In this document: positions 61,797 to 64,000 of the stretch, piece by piece
Layout: each line of letters starts with the position of its first letter
Position numbering within the stretch: position 1 is the stretch's first letter
Assembly (NCBI RefSeq): GCF_004361735.1
Contig: NZ_SNVV01000017.1
Coordinates: forward strand, 41,274-105,273
Direction of reading: 5' to 3'
Source: Azoarcus indigens
GTDB lineage: Bacteria; Pseudomonadota; Gammaproteobacteria; Burkholderiales; Rhodocyclaceae
DNA length: 64,000 nucleotides
The notes under the pieces: model-generated
Databases searched by the model: none
What the model was told of the DNA's origin: nothing
Seen by the model: only the letters and a program-made list of their open reading frames with translations
Made by a program: the position numbers and the translations under genes

Positions 61797-63787
61797 GCGT
61801 TCTCCAGGGTGGGATGCAGGGGCAGGCAGATGCGGAACAGGGCGCCGCCGCCGGGCCGCGTCTCCACCGCGGCGCTGCCGCCATGCACGTTGGCGATGCG
61901 GCGCACGAGGTAGAGGCCGAGGCCGGCGCCGGGAATGTCGCCGAGGCCGGTGCCGCGCACATAGCGCTCGAACACCTCCTCCCGCAGGTTCTCGGCGATG
62001 CCGGGGCCGCGGTCCATCACCTCGATGGCCGCCATGGCGCCGGCACCGGTGCCGGACAGCCCGGTGGCGATCACCACCGGGCTGCCGGGCGGGCCGTATT
62101 TGAAGGCATTGTCGATCAGGTTGACCAGGGCTACCCGCAGCAGCGCCGGGTCGCACTGCAGCGGCGGCAGCGCACCGCTGCGCAACTGCACCCGGCCGTC
62201 GGCGGCGCCGTACTCGGCGGCGATGCGCTCCACCAGGGCGTTGAGGTCCACCGCCTCGCGGCGCGGGGCGAGGCGGTCGTCGTCCACCCGGTCGTGGGTC
62301 AGGAACTGCTCCACCAGGCCGTTGATGCGGCGCACCGCGCGGCGGATGCGGTCGTGGCGGCGGGCGACGTCCGGCGGGGCGCCGCCCAGCAGGTGGGCGA
62401 GGGACTGCACCGCGCCGTCTATCATCGCCAGCGGCGTCTTCAGCTCGTGCGACAGCATGGCGAGGAACTTGCCCTGCTCCTGGCGGGCGTGGCGCTCGCT
62501 CTCCAGCTCGCGCTGGGTCAGCGCCACCCGCTGCAGGGCCTCGCGGCGTTCCTCGTCGATGGCGCGGGCGCGGGCGGCCACCGCCAGGTGCATCACCAGC
62601 ACGCTGCACATGATGCCCATCTGGTTGCCATAGACGATCCACAGATTGCCCGGCAACACGCCCAGCATGGTCAGGGTGGCGGCGAACACGCCGAACATGC
62701 CGGCGCAGTAGGCGAGGAAGACGAGCACGCCGCCCACCTGGCCGCGCCGCCACATCCGCGCCGCCAGCCAGGTGCACAGCAGGCTCATCGCCGTCACGTA
62801 CCACAGCAGCTTGCCGGCGAGCTGGGTGTAGTGGCCGGTGAACACCGCCGGGATCACCAGCAGCGGCAGCAGGCACAGGCCGTGGAACAGCCAGTTCAGC
62901 ACCGGCCGGCTGCGGTCCACCAGCAGCAGGCGGCGGAAAAAGGGCGCGCCGGAGGCGATCACCAGTGGTCCGCCGGCGCTCACCCAGGCGTCGGTCACCG
63001 CCGGTTGGCCGGGCAGGAAATACTCCGCCGCCAGGCCGTTGGAGCCGTAGAAGAACAAGCCGGTGACGGCGAGGTAGAGCAGGTAGTGGCCGGTGAGGCG
63101 GTCGCGCACGGTCGCCCACTGCAGCAGGTTGAGCAGCAACACGGCGAACAGCAGACCGTAGTAGATGCCGAGGGCACCGTACTCGCTGCGCTTGGCGAGC
63201 TGGAACTCATCCGGCTGCCACAGCTCCAGCGCCACCAGCGAGGTGCTGGTGGTCTGCAGCCGCAGGTAGTGGATCTGGCGTCCGGCCTCCGGCGGGTGAA
63301 GGCGGAAGACGAAGCCGCGGTAGGCCACCTCGCGGGCGGCGAAGGGCTGGCGGTCGCCGGCGTGGCGCTCGCCATAGCCGCCGCCGGGCAGGGCTTCGTA
63401 CAGGCGCAGGTCGTCCAGGTAGGGCGGCTGCACTTCCAGCCATTGCTCGCCGCCGGCGGTGGTATCCACCGTGATGCGCAGCCAGCGCACCTCCATGCTG
63501 TAGCCGGCCGACAGGCTGGTGCCGCGCAGGGGCTGGAAGCGGCCGGCGGCGGCCGGAGCGCTCACCGTGTCTATGGTCTCGCTGCCGGCGCTGTCCACCA
63601 GCACCGCCACTTCCGCGATGCGCCCCGCCGCCTGCGCCTGCGCGCCGCCGAGCAGCAGCAACGCGAGCAGACAGGCAGCGAGCCAGGGGCGGAAGTCGAG
63701 GACGGAGCGCACGGGAGGGGCGGCGGGGCAGGGTGGAGGGAGGGCAAAAGCGGGGCGTAATTTACCCGAGCGTGTAAGGATTTCCAT
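61793..63787 (-). CDS. 7TMR-DISM sensor histidine kinase
   Basis: A protein of 664 residues from the ATG at 63787, chosen for GGAG seven bases upstream; a GTG at 63712 would begin right at the signal sequence and is also possible. A signal peptide and a periplasmic 7TMR-DISM extracellular domain (about 60-190, beta-sandwich, carbohydrate-binding-like) are followed by seven membrane helices (about 205-405). A short coiled coil then leads to HisKA with His447 in SHELKTP, and HATPase with N box NLIDNAFKYG and G boxes DRGPGIAE and GAGLGLYLV. It would sense an extracellular ligand and phosphorylate the overlapping response regulator. Confidence 0.9.
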   Translation of the reverse strand: MEILTRSGKLRPAFALPPPCPAAPPVRSVLDFRPWLAACLLALLLLGGAQAQAAGRIAEVAVLVDSAGSETIDTVSAPAAAGRFQPLRGTSLSAGYSMEVRWLRITVDTTAGGEQWLEVQPPYLDDLRLYEALPGGGYGERHAGDRQPFAAREVAYRGFVFRLHPPEAGRQIHYLRLQTTSTSLVALELWQPDEFQLAKRSEYGALGIYYGLLFAVLLLNLLQWATVRDRLTGHYLLYLAVTGLFFYGSNGLAAEYFLPGQPAVTDAWVSAGGPLVIASGAPFFRRLLLVDRSRPVLNWLFHGLCLLPLLVIPAVFTGHYTQLAGKLLWYVTAMSLLCTWLAARMWRRGQVGGVLVFLAYCAGMFGVFAATLTMLGVLPGNLWIVYGNQMGIMCSVLVMHLAVAARARAIDEERREALQRVALTQRELESERHARQEQGKFLAMLSHELKTPLAMIDGAVQSLAHLLGGAPPDVARRHDRIRRAVRRINGLVEQFLTHDRVDDDRLAPRREAVDLNALVERIAAEYGAADGRVQLRSGALPPLQCDPALLRVALVNLIDNAFKYGPPGSPVVIATGLSGTGAGAMAAIEVMDRGPGIAENLREEVFERYVRGTGLGDIPGAGLGLYLVRRIANVHGGSAAVETRPGGGALFRICLPLHPTLENA

Positions 63788-63923
63788 CCAACTCCGACAC
63801 GCAGGATGCGCTGTGCTAGCGGCGGAAATCGCCCGGCCCGCCGTGGAGCTTGGGCCCCACAACCGCCCAGCTCCGCGGACTTACCTCCCCTCTCCCCTCG
63901 CGGGAGAGCAACCGTGTTGGCCG

Positions 63924-64000
63924 TCAAGCGGGCGATGGGCTCCATGGGGTGTTGTTCTTGATCATGGCGTTCATGATGGTCAGGAGCTTGCGCATGCAGG
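63924..64000 (-). mobile_element. 3' end of an IS110-family transposase gene, cut by the window
   Basis: On the minus strand the last visible codons read MRKLLTIMNAMIKNNTPW followed by SPSPA and a stop at 63924-63926. This is the typical C-terminus of IS110-type (DEDD) transposases. Only 25 codons are in the window, so completeness cannot be judged. The element would enter just upstream of the sensor kinase gene. Confidence 0.7.

Overview
The window is a stretch of very GC-rich chromosome, almost certainly from a betaproteobacterium. The mix of TRAP uptake, sigma-54-controlled alcohol/aldehyde oxidation, bacterial NAMPT and two-partner secretion suggests a Rhodocyclales-like (Azoarcus/Thauera/Zoogloea-type) organism, but that placement is inference. 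Genes are densely packed, often with 1-23 nt overlaps. No tRNA, rRNA, CRISPR array or prophage was seen. The only mobile-element trace is the 3' end of an IS110-type transposase at the right edge.

Region by region: (1) 1-5241: 5'-truncated methyltransferase, retropepsin-like protease, prfC, and a YfbK-like VWA lipoprotein. (2) 5520-12551: DUF2138, DUF1175 and alpha-2-macroglobulin genes (yfaA-yfaT-yfaS type). (3) 12960-18079: a tightly coupled lipid-type cluster encoding a fatty acid hydroxylase-like protein, a fatty acid desaturase, a KASIII fused to a heme-oxygenase-like diiron domain, and an unknown protein, followed by a short MscS channel. (4) 18120-21452: nadV, divergent from a DUF2300 (yfaQ) gene. 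(5) 21532-28608: a sigma-54-controlled operon (outer-membrane channel, GMC oxidoreductase small and large subunits, benzaldehyde-dehydrogenase-like enzyme) and its AcoR-like activator. (6) 28622-34626: Lrp/EamA pair and a minus-strand operon of isochorismatase-like hydrolase, amidohydrolase and MFS exporter. (7) 34975-38105: two DUF2135 (yfaP) genes, a haloacetate-dehalogenase-like hydrolase and a SnoaL-like protein. (8) 38252-49346: a nitrogen/lactam catabolic block with MarR-pxpB-pxpC-pxpA, LysR, DUF1445 hydro-lyase, TRAP dctPQM, DUF2848, amidase and an AllA-like protein. (9) 49841-52174: HxlR/azoR pair, Sir2 deacylase, DUF2798 membrane protein. (10) 52360-63787: two-partner secretion adhesin and transporter, preceded by a two-component system on the same strand.

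Two assemblies stand out. First, all component families of the E. coli yfaPQSTA / Pseudomonas mag alpha-2-macroglobulin system occur here, but in three separated pieces within about 31 kb. Sequence motifs suggest that two partners, DUF1175 and DUF2300, resemble peptidoglycan enzymes. Second, the four-gene cluster built on a KASIII-diiron-oxygenase fusion looks like an uncharacterised pathway for a modified fatty-acid product. The GMC/aldehyde dehydrogenase operon has a convincing -24/-12 promoter and upstream inverted repeats, so its regulation can be read directly from the sequence.
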